From DUZB01 sp964407525 (GTDB taxonomy: Bacteria; Desulfobacterota; DSM-4660; Desulfatiglandales; Desulfatiglandaceae): a DNA stretch of 12,751 bases. Position 1 is the first letter of the stretch, and every line of letters begins with the position of its first letter. Position numbers and translations under genes: made by a program. Positions 1-6,826 of this stretch are shown piece after piece. The stretch covers positions 1-12,751 of the forward strand of contig CAYOWC010000121.1 in the NCBI GenBank assembly GCA_964407525.1, given 5' to 3'. The notes beneath the pieces were generated by a model. The model was not told where the DNA came from and made no database searches. It saw nothing but the letters and a program-made list of their open reading frames with translations.

Positions 1-663
1 CGAGGTGGATCTGTAGTCCGCCGAGTGCTCGGAGAAATATTTCTTGGGCTTCTGGTGGTTGACGGATGGAGTGCGTATTTGAAGCTCATTTGTGAACAAC
101 AGAGCTGTATGGCCCATCTGCTGAGGAAGATAAGAAAATTCCGTGATGCATTTCCACATCTTTCCAGTATCGTGAAATTCTACATAAAGCTACGGCGGAT
201 TCTGCGCGATGGTGAAAGGCTTCAAGCAAATCGAGAAAAATTAGGCGAAAAGGTCTTTCAAAGACGTCTCGAAAGGCTAAAAAAGAGATTAGAAAAGCTG
301 GTAAACTGGCCTGATCCGGATGACATTTTAGAAGAGATCATAAAAAAAGTGAAAAGACAGCAACCACGAATCCTGACATTTGTTGAACACCCCGGCGCTC
401 CCTGTCACAATAATTATGGGGAATTCCTGATTCGAATAGGAGTTCTCAAACGCAAGGTTTCAGGGGGGAGTGTTTCAGCTGAAGGGGCAAACGCCTATGC
501 CATTTTGCTCTCAATTTATGTGATCTGTAAACTACGCAGAATATCCTTTCCCAAATATATGAAGGAAAGCCTGAGACACTATATAAAGACAGGCAAGCCG
601 ATGTTGCTGGGAACATACTCAACTTTCATTGCTGACAACGATGAACAAAAAATGGCAGCATAA
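1..663 (+). CDS. IS66-family transposase, C-terminal part (5' end outside window)
   Basis: The frame is open from base 1, so the gene starts upstream of the window; the GTG at 25 is internal. Visible signs of the IS66 DDE transposase are a VVDGWSAY segment (Asp at residue 13 counted from that GTG, a likely catalytic Asp), the following AHLLRKIRKF block, and a basic coiled region (residues about 70-115). After these come HNNYGEF (Glu133, the likely catalytic Glu) and the RKVSGGSVSAEGANAYA block that precedes the end of the catalytic domain. The C-terminal tail (KTGKPMLL...) differs from the short IS66_C domain of classical IS66, suggesting a subgroup. It would catalyse cut-and-paste or copy transposition of its own element. 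No frameshift is visible in this part, so the enzyme may be intact, but the N-terminal half cannot be assessed. Confidence 0.85.
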   Translation, partial: RGGSVVRRVLGEIFLGLLVVDGWSAYLKLICEQQSCMAHLLRKIRKFRDAFPHLSSIVKFYIKLRRILRDGERLQANREKLGEKVFQRRLERLKKRLEKLVNWPDPDDILEEIIKKVKRQQPRILTFVEHPGAPCHNNYGEFLIRIGVLKRKVSGGSVSAEGANAYAILLSIYVICKLRRISFPKYMKESLRHYIKTGKPMLLGTYSTFIADNDEQKMAA

Positions 664-728
664 TAAATCGCATCCCTAAAAACCTCCAGAGAAGCACTGC
701 AAATCCTCTGAAATCAGTTTGAACTTAC
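1..728 (+). mobile_element. Right-hand part of an IS66-family insertion sequence
   Basis: This is the 3' portion of an IS66-type element; its left end lies outside the window. It contains the end of the DDE transposase gene (stop at 661-663) and about 65 bp of non-coding DNA. IS66-family elements have ends that start GTAA, so the right end should read TTAC on this strand. The only well-placed candidate is GAACTTAC ending at 728, shortly after the transposase stop. Immediately after it the sequence becomes beta-helix protein coding sequence. The exact end is inferred, because the matching left inverted repeat and the 8-bp target duplication cannot be seen here. Confidence 0.6.
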
Positions 729-3018
729 CTTCTTTGATTCAAGCCCATTACAGCCTCCCAGAATAGTCAATTGCAATATTGTCAATAACAACTCTTACGG
801 GTTTGGTACCGGCTATACCAGTCCTGCTGTCACAATTCCGCCTGTGTTTACGAACTGCATCATCTATGGCAACATACCCAATGATACCTTTGGGATTTTT
901 GAAATATCCTATTCTGTTGTTCAAGGGGGATTTTTAGGGGAAGGCAACATTGATCTGGCACCACTTTTTGTGGATACGGCGAATAGCGACTATCATCTTC
1001 GAGCAGATAGTCCCTGTATAGATTCAGGAACATCAGAAGGAGCATCATCAGCAGATATCGAAGGCACGACGAGGCCTAAAGGGGCCGGGTATGATATGGG
1101 TGCCTACGAAGCCTATCTCCCTGTGAGCCTTACTGCATACACCCCCGATCCCACCAATAACGATACCCCTTCATTAGACTGGGCCGATGTAACAGGCGCA
1201 AACACCTATACACTTCAGTATTCGAATCAGTCCGATTTCAGCTCAAAAACAGAGGTCACCGGACTTCAGGAAAGCGCCTACACCATCCCATCGGCCCTAC
1301 CTGACGGCGCATGGTATTGGCGGGTAAAAGCGGTCGACTCAGCAGGAACTGCCGGTTGGTGGTCCTGGACGGACAGCTTTGTGGTGGATACGGTTTCACC
1401 CACAGCTACCATTTCAGGCACGCCGGATGATCCGACCAATCAGACTGCCGCCAGCCTGACGATCGGTGGAGAAGGCGTTACCCATTACAAATACAAGGTT
1501 GATGCTGAGGTATACGGCAGTGAGACCGAAATACAAACTCCTGTTGCCTTAAGTGGTTTGAGTGAAGGGATTCATACAGTTTCTGTTATCGGAAGGGATA
1601 AGGCAGGGAACTGGCAATTAGAGGCAAGCCCTACAACTGCGTCCTGGCCTGTTGACACTCAGGCTCCAACAGCCACCATTTCGGGGACCCCGATCAGCCC
1701 GACCAACCAGACAGGCACGACGCTTACCGTTAGCGGGGAAGGCGTCACCCATTACAAATATAAGCTGAATAGTGGGACTTATGGAGATGAAATTGCCGTA
1801 AGTGCGCCGATTTCTCTTTTTGACTTTACTAATGCCTCTCACACCATTTACGTGATAGGTCGTGACTTAGCGGGTAACTGGCAAACCGAGGCTACAACCG
1901 CTACCTGGATTGTAGATACAATACCACCGACTGCGACCATTTCCGATGTCCCACCTACTCCGACCAATCAGACAGGAGCAACTTTGACAGTAGGCGGCGA
2001 AAGCGTCATCCAATACAAATACAAACTTAATGATGGTGCCTATGGAGCTGAAACAGCCGTTGCAACGCCAATAGGCCTGACTGGCCTCACTGATGGTAGT
2101 CATACTATTTATCTCATTGGCAGGGATGCGGCTGGCAACTGGCAATCGGAAGCCAGCGCTACGACCGCCTCTTGGACAGTGGACACGGCGGCGCCAACGA
2201 TTACAGGAATTTCTGATAATGCCATCCCTACTTCGACCAAGACCTGGACCTGGGGAGCCAGTGAGGCAGCCACGTTCCGGTTCGCGCTGGATCAGGCCCC
2301 AACCTGGACTCAGACGGGGGAATTCGGGCCTTCAACAACTACCACAAAATCAGACGGGAACGGAACCTGGTATCTCCACGTCCAGGCAAAAGATACGGCG
2401 GGGAATGAAAGCAGCGTAACCTCCGTATCCGCTATTTTCTATGCCCAACCAACAGTCACCACGGGAGCGGCCACTTCGGTCGCTTCCACCTCTGCCATCT
2501 TGAATGGAACAGTGAATCCCAATGGGACAGAAACCACCTACTATTTTCAATACGGAACAACTACAGGGTTTGGTTCCACCACAGCGACCGCAAATGCCGG
2601 TGCAGGTGTTTCGGACGTTTTGGCAGAGGCATCTCTCACAGGGCTCAATCCCAGTACCACCTATTATTACAGGTTTACTGCAACCAATAATGCGGGGACA
2701 GGCTATGGTAGCGATCTGAGCTTCAGAACCACCTATCCATCTACCATATACGTAAACAGCAACGGAGGCTGTGGTGATAAAAGCCCATGTCACACGAATA
2801 TACAAACAGCCATCGATGCTGCCCAGAACGGATTCGCCATATTGATCGCCGGAGGGACATACAATGGTCCCTTTATCCTGGACCAACCCATATCACTGAC
2901 ACTCCAGGGTGGATGGGACTCCGCATTTTCAGACCAAACCGAAAGCACGATCCTCAAAGAAGCACCAAAGGCGAAACAGGGATCGCTGACTATGCAGGAG
3001 CTAAGCATAAAGCCTTGA
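729..3018 (+). pseudogene. 5'-truncated secreted beta-helix / Ig-like repeat surface protein
   Basis: Coding similarity begins right after the IS end, well before the GTG at 844 that a gene finder would choose. The stretch RIVNCNIVNNN (from about 760) and TNCIIYGN are typical parallel beta-helix coils, followed by APLFVDTANSDYHLRADSP and DMGAYEA, the signature of choice-of-anchor-Q type domains. Next come an FN3-like module (nt about 1120-1383), three tandem Ig-like repeats (1384-2178), a divergent Ig-like unit (2179-2445), and an FN3-like module with NGTVNPNG and YYYRFTATN motifs (2446-2733). A C-terminal domain (2734-3018) holds IQTAIDAAQNG and LTLQGGWDS, resembling the first coils of a beta-helix. 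No start codon with a ribosome binding site and no signal peptide remain. The natural product would be a large exported, probably cell-surface or extracellular, adhesin-like or polysaccharide-interacting protein. No internal stop or frameshift occurs after the junction, so the truncation looks recent. A transcript starting in the IS element could still express part of it, but export is unlikely. Confidence 0.7.
1384..2178 (+). repeat. Three tandem 87-89 residue Ig-like repeats within the surface-protein gene
   Basis: Units run 1384-1650 (89 codons), 1651-1911 (87 codons) and 1912-2178 (89 codons). Each starts with VDT followed by a Pro-Thr-Ala-Thr-Ile-Ser segment, then PTNQT, GGEGV or similar, a YKYK core, a HT(V/I)-IGRD-AGNWQ strand pair and a closing TA(S/T)W. 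The DNA of the units is only partly conserved (for example the cattacaaata core), so these are diverged protein repeats, not fresh duplications. They resemble the stacked Ig-like modules that extend bacterial surface proteins. Confidence 0.85.
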
Positions 3019-3119
3019 TCTACGTGGCAACCATTAAATCTCTCGCAGAGTTCACAGAGTCGTAGAGAAAAGCGAATAAAATGATACCTAAGGCGACGAA
3101 GCCACAGCCAAAATATCTC

Positions 3120-3143
3120 GCGCAAAGACGCAAAGGCGCAAAG
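3120..3143 (+). repeat. Triple 8-mer (G/A)CGCAAAG
   Basis: Three perfect tandem copies of an 8-base unit differ only at the first base: GCGCAAAG, ACGCAAAG, GCGCAAAG. They are non-coding. This is a simple dispersed intergenic repeat type; function is unknown. Confidence 0.8.
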
Positions 3144-3203
3144 ATTTTCTTGTTTTTTGTGGCAGAAAAATAGGTGATAAGGTACTAAAAGACGGAATCA
3201 GCA

Positions 3204-3221
3204 GTTAGCGGTTAGCGGTTA
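3204..3221 (+). repeat. Tandem 7-mer GTTAGCG, two and a half copies
   Basis: Two perfect GTTAGCG units are followed by a partial GTTA. The sequence is non-coding, and nothing shows a function. Confidence 0.7.
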
Positions 3222-3271
3222 CTTAGCCACACAATGTCAGTTATTTATTATGTACAGACCTCAATACTTTG

Positions 3272-3289
3272 ACAGGATCAACAGGATTA
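3272..3289 (+). repeat. Tandem 9-mer ACAGGAT(C/T)A, two copies
   Basis: ACAGGATCA is followed directly by ACAGGATTA. It is part of the same non-coding repeat mosaic. It resembles the acaggattaacaggatt-type strings found between genes in many environmental proteobacteria. Confidence 0.65.
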
Positions 3290-3317
3290 ACGTGATTCTT
3301 GCGTGAAAAGTGCTTAA

Positions 3318-3413
3318 CGTCATTCCGGGCTTGCCCCGGAATCCAGGTTTTCAGACGCATCCGGAGTCTCGCACGCTCCCTTACCTGGATTCCTGCTTTC
3401 GCAGGAATGACGG
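3318..3413. repeat. Palindromic intergenic repeat element (CGTCATTCC...GGAATGACG)
   Basis: The outer arms, 3318-3347 and 3384-3413, are imperfect reverse complements: both carry CGTCATTCC at the outside and GGAATCCAGG at the inside. Each arm is also a hairpin on its own: ATTCCGGG with CCCCGGAAT on the left, and ATTCCTGC with GCAGGAAT on the right. A spacer of about 36 bp (3348-3383) separates them. No reading frame is present. This layout is that of a REP/MITE-like non-autonomous repeat. It could fold into one long or two short stems in RNA and might end transcription coming from either side. Confidence 0.75.
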
Positions 3414-3531
3414 TCTTTTCTATGTTCGAGGCCGATTTGTTAGATCACTTTTGGTCTGAGTCCAATGGTTGATAAAGAAGCGTTTTTCACGTTAATCCGA
3501 TGAGCCATTTTTTTTAAGCTAACGGCTATGC

Positions 3532-3551
3532 AAAAGCTCATTGCAGCTTTT
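3532..3551 (-). terminator. Possible weak terminator hairpin after the DUF3300 gene
   Basis: AAAAGCT and AGCTTTT form a 7-bp stem with a 6-base loop, 33 bp beyond the DUF3300 stop codon on that strand. The stem is AT-rich at its base and no run of T follows, so termination is doubtful. It may be only a chance inverted repeat. Confidence 0.3.
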
Positions 3552-3584
3552 AGGTTATAGTGCATACTGGCCTGCCCCCCATTC

Positions 3585-4889
3585 CTACCTGCCCATTGGG
3601 CCTCCCCCTCTTCCACCGCCCATACTGCCACCGCCAAAACCGCCCCTCGCCATTGGCGCGTGGGAATAGCCGCCGAAATCCATTATGGGATCCCGACTCC
3701 CCTGCCCTCGTGCCCCTCCCACCGGCCTATTTCCATGAGAGGAGTTCGCATCACGGCTATTATCCACCGCAGGCCGATTCGCCGTCTTTCCCGGCGTTCC
3801 CCCGACTTCCGACGGACTCCGTGAAGGCGGTGAAGAAACCCCTGGGGATTCGCTTCTTCGGTCTATTCCACCTTTTTTTCCGGGTAGGGCCGGGTTTCCC
3901 GTCTGCAGGCTATCGGGCCTGCTTGTTTTGCTGCTTGAAACAGGACCGGCAGCGCGGTTGCTGTTGCGCAATTTCGTTTCAAGTTGGAAATCCCGCGGTC
4001 TTTCAACCGGGTTTCGATTCCCCCCTGAAAACCGCGTTCTGGAAACCGGATTCCGGTAGGCTACGTTCCGTCTATGGGTCGGGTCATGTCGCCAGCGGGC
4101 CTGTTGCATCTCTGAAGAATGGAACTGCCTCCTGTTGACATTGATGTTGCGATTCACATTGGCGTAGACATACCGATTCCGCCAGTCCCAATGGCCCCAT
4201 GCACGTCCCCAATAGGGGCCCACAAAGAATCTGGGGCCGAACCAGATCCTGCCTGGCAGAAAGGCTATCTGAATTGGGTAGGAATAACAAACATAAGGGG
4301 GATAGGCAGGCCACCACCAGCTCCCGTAAACCCACCAGGGGTCATAGAAGGGTACGTAAACGACCTGGGGATCGGCTGAGTGGATCACGATAATTTCCTT
4401 TTCCACCGTGACCGTCTGCTCTTCGGAAGACTTCAGGTTCCCTGCTTCATGGGCCTTCTGTCGAAGCCGCTGAACGGTCTGGATAACATCTTCTTCCTGG
4501 GCCAGAAAAGCCTCTCCCAACATGGGCGTCCAGTCCAGCTTTTCACTCATCATGGACAGAACCTCGGGAAAAGGCACCAGGGCCTTCACGCTAACATCCC
4601 AGCGCTGCTTGTCCAGGGCATCGTTCAGGTTATCCCCTTGAAGGGTCTGATTTTCCTTGAGCCATCGGTTCGCCATGATGACCTCCAGGGGGTAGGTGGA
4701 CGCCATCAGAATCTGGGCCAAAAGCGAATCCGGGTAGAGGGCGATAGGCGCCAGCATCTGGTCTAACTCCTGCTGCGTGAACGCTTCGGGGTTGTTTTTT
4801 GGGACCTGGGCGTAACTTGCCATGGGCAAAGCAATGAGCAGAACTAGAAGCCCAAGGCTTGACTTAAAAAGTAATTTCATTTTTTTCAT
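3585..4889 (-). CDS. Secreted DUF3300-domain protein
   Basis: A 434-residue product is expected from Met at 4889, preferred over the ATG two codons upstream (4895) because AGGAGG (4897-4902) lies 7 bases from the former and only 1 from the latter. Residues 1-27 form a signal peptide ending ASYA before Gln. Residues about 38-263 match the DUF3300 family: the hallmark APIALYPDSLLAQILMASTY, then LVPFPEVLSMMSEKLDW and the VVYVPFYDPWWVYG segment. A very Trp/Tyr-rich stretch follows (about 165-215), then a basic, Asn/Arg- and Ser/Pro-rich disordered region. The tail is a Gly-rich low-complexity segment (about 416-434). The family's biochemical role is unknown to me; location is probably periplasmic or outer surface. 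The gene is a single unit with its own promoter, divergent from the transglycosylase gene and convergent with the truncated surface-protein gene. Family assignment is confident, function is not. Confidence 0.88.
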   Translation of the reverse strand: MKKMKLLFKSSLGLLVLLIALPMASYAQVPKNNPEAFTQQELDQMLAPIALYPDSLLAQILMASTYPLEVIMANRWLKENQTLQGDNLNDALDKQRWDVSVKALVPFPEVLSMMSEKLDWTPMLGEAFLAQEEDVIQTVQRLRQKAHEAGNLKSSEEQTVTVEKEIIVIHSADPQVVYVPFYDPWWVYGSWWWPAYPPYVCYSYPIQIAFLPGRIWFGPRFFVGPYWGRAWGHWDWRNRYVYANVNRNINVNRRQFHSSEMQQARWRHDPTHRRNVAYRNPVSRTRFSGGNRNPVERPRDFQLETKLRNSNRAAGPVSSSKTSRPDSLQTGNPALPGKKGGIDRRSESPGVSSPPSRSPSEVGGTPGKTANRPAVDNSRDANSSHGNRPVGGARGQGSRDPIMDFGGYSHAPMARGGFGGGSMGGGRGGGPMGR

Positions 4890-4896
4890 AGCCATT

Positions 4897-4902
4897 CCTC
4901 CT
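4897..4902 (-). promoter_or_regulatory. Ribosome binding site that decides the DUF3300 start
   Basis: AGGAGG on the minus strand is a strong Shine-Dalgarno. It lies 7 bases before the ATG at 4889 but only 1 base before the ATG at 4895, so the internal ATG is the likely start. Confidence 0.7.
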
Positions 4903-4909
4903 TTTGTAT

Positions 4910-4938
4910 AAAATAGGCATCCATTTGAATGGTGTCAA
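4910..4938 (-). promoter_or_regulatory. Sigma-70-like promoter of the DUF3300 gene
   Basis: On the minus strand a perfect -35 box TTGACA (4933-4938) is followed by a 17-bp spacer and a -10 box TATTTT (4910-4915, four of six consensus bases). The start of transcription would fall near 4903, leaving a leader of only about 15 bases that is nearly all Shine-Dalgarno. The spacer contains CCATT-N2-AATGG (4921-4932), a dyad that could be an operator. The promoter is predicted from sequence only. Confidence 0.5.
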
Positions 4939-5147
4939 TTACACATGCATTTCAATTTACTCCCGGCGTCAAAAAAGGTCGTCGTCCGACTTGGTCCAGA
5001 TCAGAGTCATGGGGTTAAATCGCCCCGGTTGATCAAAGCCGGCACAGAATGACCAATCAAATTGTCCATTGCCAAAACAGAAAAATTTGAGGTAGGGTGA
5101 AATAATAAGCGAGTTGCAATCAATTTCTTTCCAATAAGGCTACAAAC

Positions 5148-6611
5148 ATGAAATCTTCCTGGATACTTCTTTTTATATTGGCAATCGTTCTCATTATCCC
5201 CCCCTGCTGCGAGGCCCAAAACAGTACACCGCCTGGAAAACCGCAGCCCCCAAAAGCCCTTAAGGATTTACCCTTTCAGACCGGCGACCTGCCGGAACTT
5301 CTCAAACAGGGGAAAATCCGGATTCTAACAGGACTGTGTAAATCCGACTACTTTATTGTTGACGGTATGGGTTGCGGCTACCAACATGACATGATTAAAA
5401 ACTTCGGGGCTTTCTTAAACCGTAAATACAAGATTTCCTCGCCCGGGATCATCGTGGAATTTATTCCGCTTCCCTTTGATCAACTGATTACAAATCTGAT
5501 GAATGGCCGCGGTGACATTGCCGCTACTTCGGCAACAATCACGAAGGATCGTCTTAAACTCATTGCTTTTACAACACCATACATGACAGGGGTAAACAAC
5601 GTTGTCATCGGGCATAAAGATAAATCACCAATAAATAATATACAGGAACTTTCGGGCAAAAACGTCTACATCCACAAAGCAACTACCTACAATGATGATC
5701 TCGAAAGAATAAACCACAACTTGGTTAAACAGGAGAAAAAACCTGTTTCCATAAAAAGCGTAAATCCTTTTCTATACCAGGAAGACATTCTCGAGCTGGT
5801 CAATGTCGGGATTCTTCCATACACCGTGGCCGAAAAGTATCTGGCAGACCACTGGGCAACCATGATGCCCGGTCTGGTCGTATATAATAAAGCGATTGTA
5901 AGTAAAGGCGACCGGCTCGCATGGATGGTCCGAAAAGAGAATCCTATTCTCAAAGAAAACTTGAATGAGTTCCTGAAAAGTTATCAAAAGGGAACTTTAC
6001 TTGGAAATATTTGTTTCAATCGATATTTTAAAAGCAATCGGTTCCCTTTGAAATTAATCGAAAAAAACGATCTGCAGATGTTTTCGACCTACGCCCCTCT
6101 CTTTAGAAAATATGCTTCCATGTATCAAATGGACTGGTTGAAAGTGGTTGCCCAAGCTTACCAGGAATCCCATCTGGATAGCAAAGAAAAATCGGCTGCC
6201 GGTGCGATCGGTTTGATGCAGGTCACGCCCGAACTAGCAGACAATAAACATATTGCCATTTCAAACATCTACGAACCCAGCAATAATGTGCACGCAGGGG
6301 TGAAATATATGGCTTTATTGCGTGACCATTTCTTCAATGATCCGGATCTAGCGCCTGAAGAACGCTACCGATTTATCTTAGCCGCGTACAATGCCGGTCC
6401 CACGGCAATATCAAAGATGCGTATACGGGCGAAAGAGCTCGGATATGACCCCAACAAATGGTTCCATAATGTGGAGATGGTTACAATGAAGGAGATCAGT
6501 ATACAACCGGTTGATTATGTCCGAAATATAGAAAAATACTATCTCGCCTATAGCCTTTCCGAATTTTGCGAGGCTGACCGGAAAAAAGTAATTACTGATG
6601 ACATGAAATAA
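5148..6611 (+). CDS. MltF-type membrane/periplasmic lytic transglycosylase
   Basis: The 487-residue product is close to the E. coli MltF length (about 518). Residues 1-23 are a signal peptide ending CEA before Gln; the two Cys at 20-21 do not form a standard lipobox. Residues about 55-300 resemble a bacterial solute-binding family 3 domain (for example DIAATSATITKDR and the FTTPYMTG segment). Residues about 315-450 are a lytic transglycosylase SLT domain: catalytic Glu340 in YQESHLD, then AAGAIGLMQVTP and AAYNAGP, the three family motifs, all intact. The enzyme cleaves the MurNAc-GlcNAc bond of peptidoglycan, forming 1,6-anhydroMurNAc, and the first domain is thought to regulate activity in MltF. 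The ATG at 5148 has only a modest AAGG 8 bases upstream. The gene stands alone, 216 bp before the LIV operon and divergent from the DUF3300 gene. An alternative is a transglycosylase used by a secretion apparatus, but no such genes are near. Confidence 0.87.
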   Translation: MKSSWILLFILAIVLIIPPCCEAQNSTPPGKPQPPKALKDLPFQTGDLPELLKQGKIRILTGLCKSDYFIVDGMGCGYQHDMIKNFGAFLNRKYKISSPGIIVEFIPLPFDQLITNLMNGRGDIAATSATITKDRLKLIAFTTPYMTGVNNVVIGHKDKSPINNIQELSGKNVYIHKATTYNDDLERINHNLVKQEKKPVSIKSVNPFLYQEDILELVNVGILPYTVAEKYLADHWATMMPGLVVYNKAIVSKGDRLAWMVRKENPILKENLNEFLKSYQKGTLLGNICFNRYFKSNRFPLKLIEKNDLQMFSTYAPLFRKYASMYQMDWLKVVAQAYQESHLDSKEKSAAGAIGLMQVTPELADNKHIAISNIYEPSNNVHAGVKYMALLRDHFFNDPDLAPEERYRFILAAYNAGPTAISKMRIRAKELGYDPNKWFHNVEMVTMKEISIQPVDYVRNIEKYYLAYSLSEFCEADRKKVITDDMK

Positions 6612-6642
6612 GATAAGCTCTGTTGGAATATACAAAAAACAA

Positions 6643-6671
6643 TTGCCTTTTAGTTGAACTGAATATATTAT
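6643..6671 (+). promoter_or_regulatory. Candidate sigma-70 promoter for the LIV transporter operon
   Basis: TTGCCT (6643-6648, four of six consensus) lies 17 bp before TATTAT (6666-6671, five of six). Transcription would start near 6678 and give a leader of about 150 bases before the binding-protein gene. No clear riboswitch or leader peptide was recognised in that leader. The prediction is weak because the region is AT-rich. Confidence 0.35.
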
Positions 6672-6826
6672 TATTTCCTGGCTCAGCATTCTCTATATCG
6701 TCCATCCACTAAACCTTTCTCATTTATTGTTTTAAAGAACACCATAACTTGTACATCCCGTTTTTCACAGCCTGTTAACGATGGAGTATCCGTTTCTTCA
6801 ATAACAATTTTTTTCAGGAGGTATCC

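Larger units (their letters stand above)
3019..3584. other. Non-coding stretch made of several short repeat types
   Basis: About 566 bp lie between the surface-protein stop and the DUF3300 stop. No open frame here looks like a protein. It holds in order: a cgcagagttcacagagtcg segment (about 3043-3062), a triple 8-mer (3120-3143), a double 7-mer (3204-3221), a double 9-mer (3272-3289), a large palindromic repeat (3318-3413) and a small hairpin (3532-3551). Similar short sequences occur scattered between genes in many deltaproteobacterial genomes, as far as I know. No tRNA or clear small RNA was seen. Confidence 0.6.

Noticed and set aside
2350..2886. A 178-residue leftward open frame opposite the surface-protein gene
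   Set aside because: It lies wholly within the repeat-rich coding region on the other strand, has no recognisable domain and no ribosome site; a shadow frame of biased codons.
844..3018. A complete gene of 724 residues starting at GTG 844
   Set aside because: Family motifs continue upstream of 844, there is no ribosome site or signal peptide, and the frame is interrupted by the IS junction; treated as a 5'-truncated gene instead.
3120..3289. Possible CRISPR array from the repeated short motifs
   Set aside because: Units are only 7-9 bp, directly tandem without spacers, and of three unrelated types; no cas genes nearby.
3560..4138. A 192-residue rightward open frame opposite DUF3300
   Set aside because: Its Pro/Gly-rich content mirrors the low-complexity DUF3300 tail on the opposite strand; no independent support.
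4380..4766. A 128-residue rightward open frame inside DUF3300
   Set aside because: It is antisense to the well-conserved DUF3300 domain and shows no family features.
5025..5042. Imperfect palindrome around TTGATCAA upstream of the transglycosylase gene
   Set aside because: The flanking CCGG blocks are offset by unpaired bases and no promoter boxes lie in register, so an operator cannot be supported.
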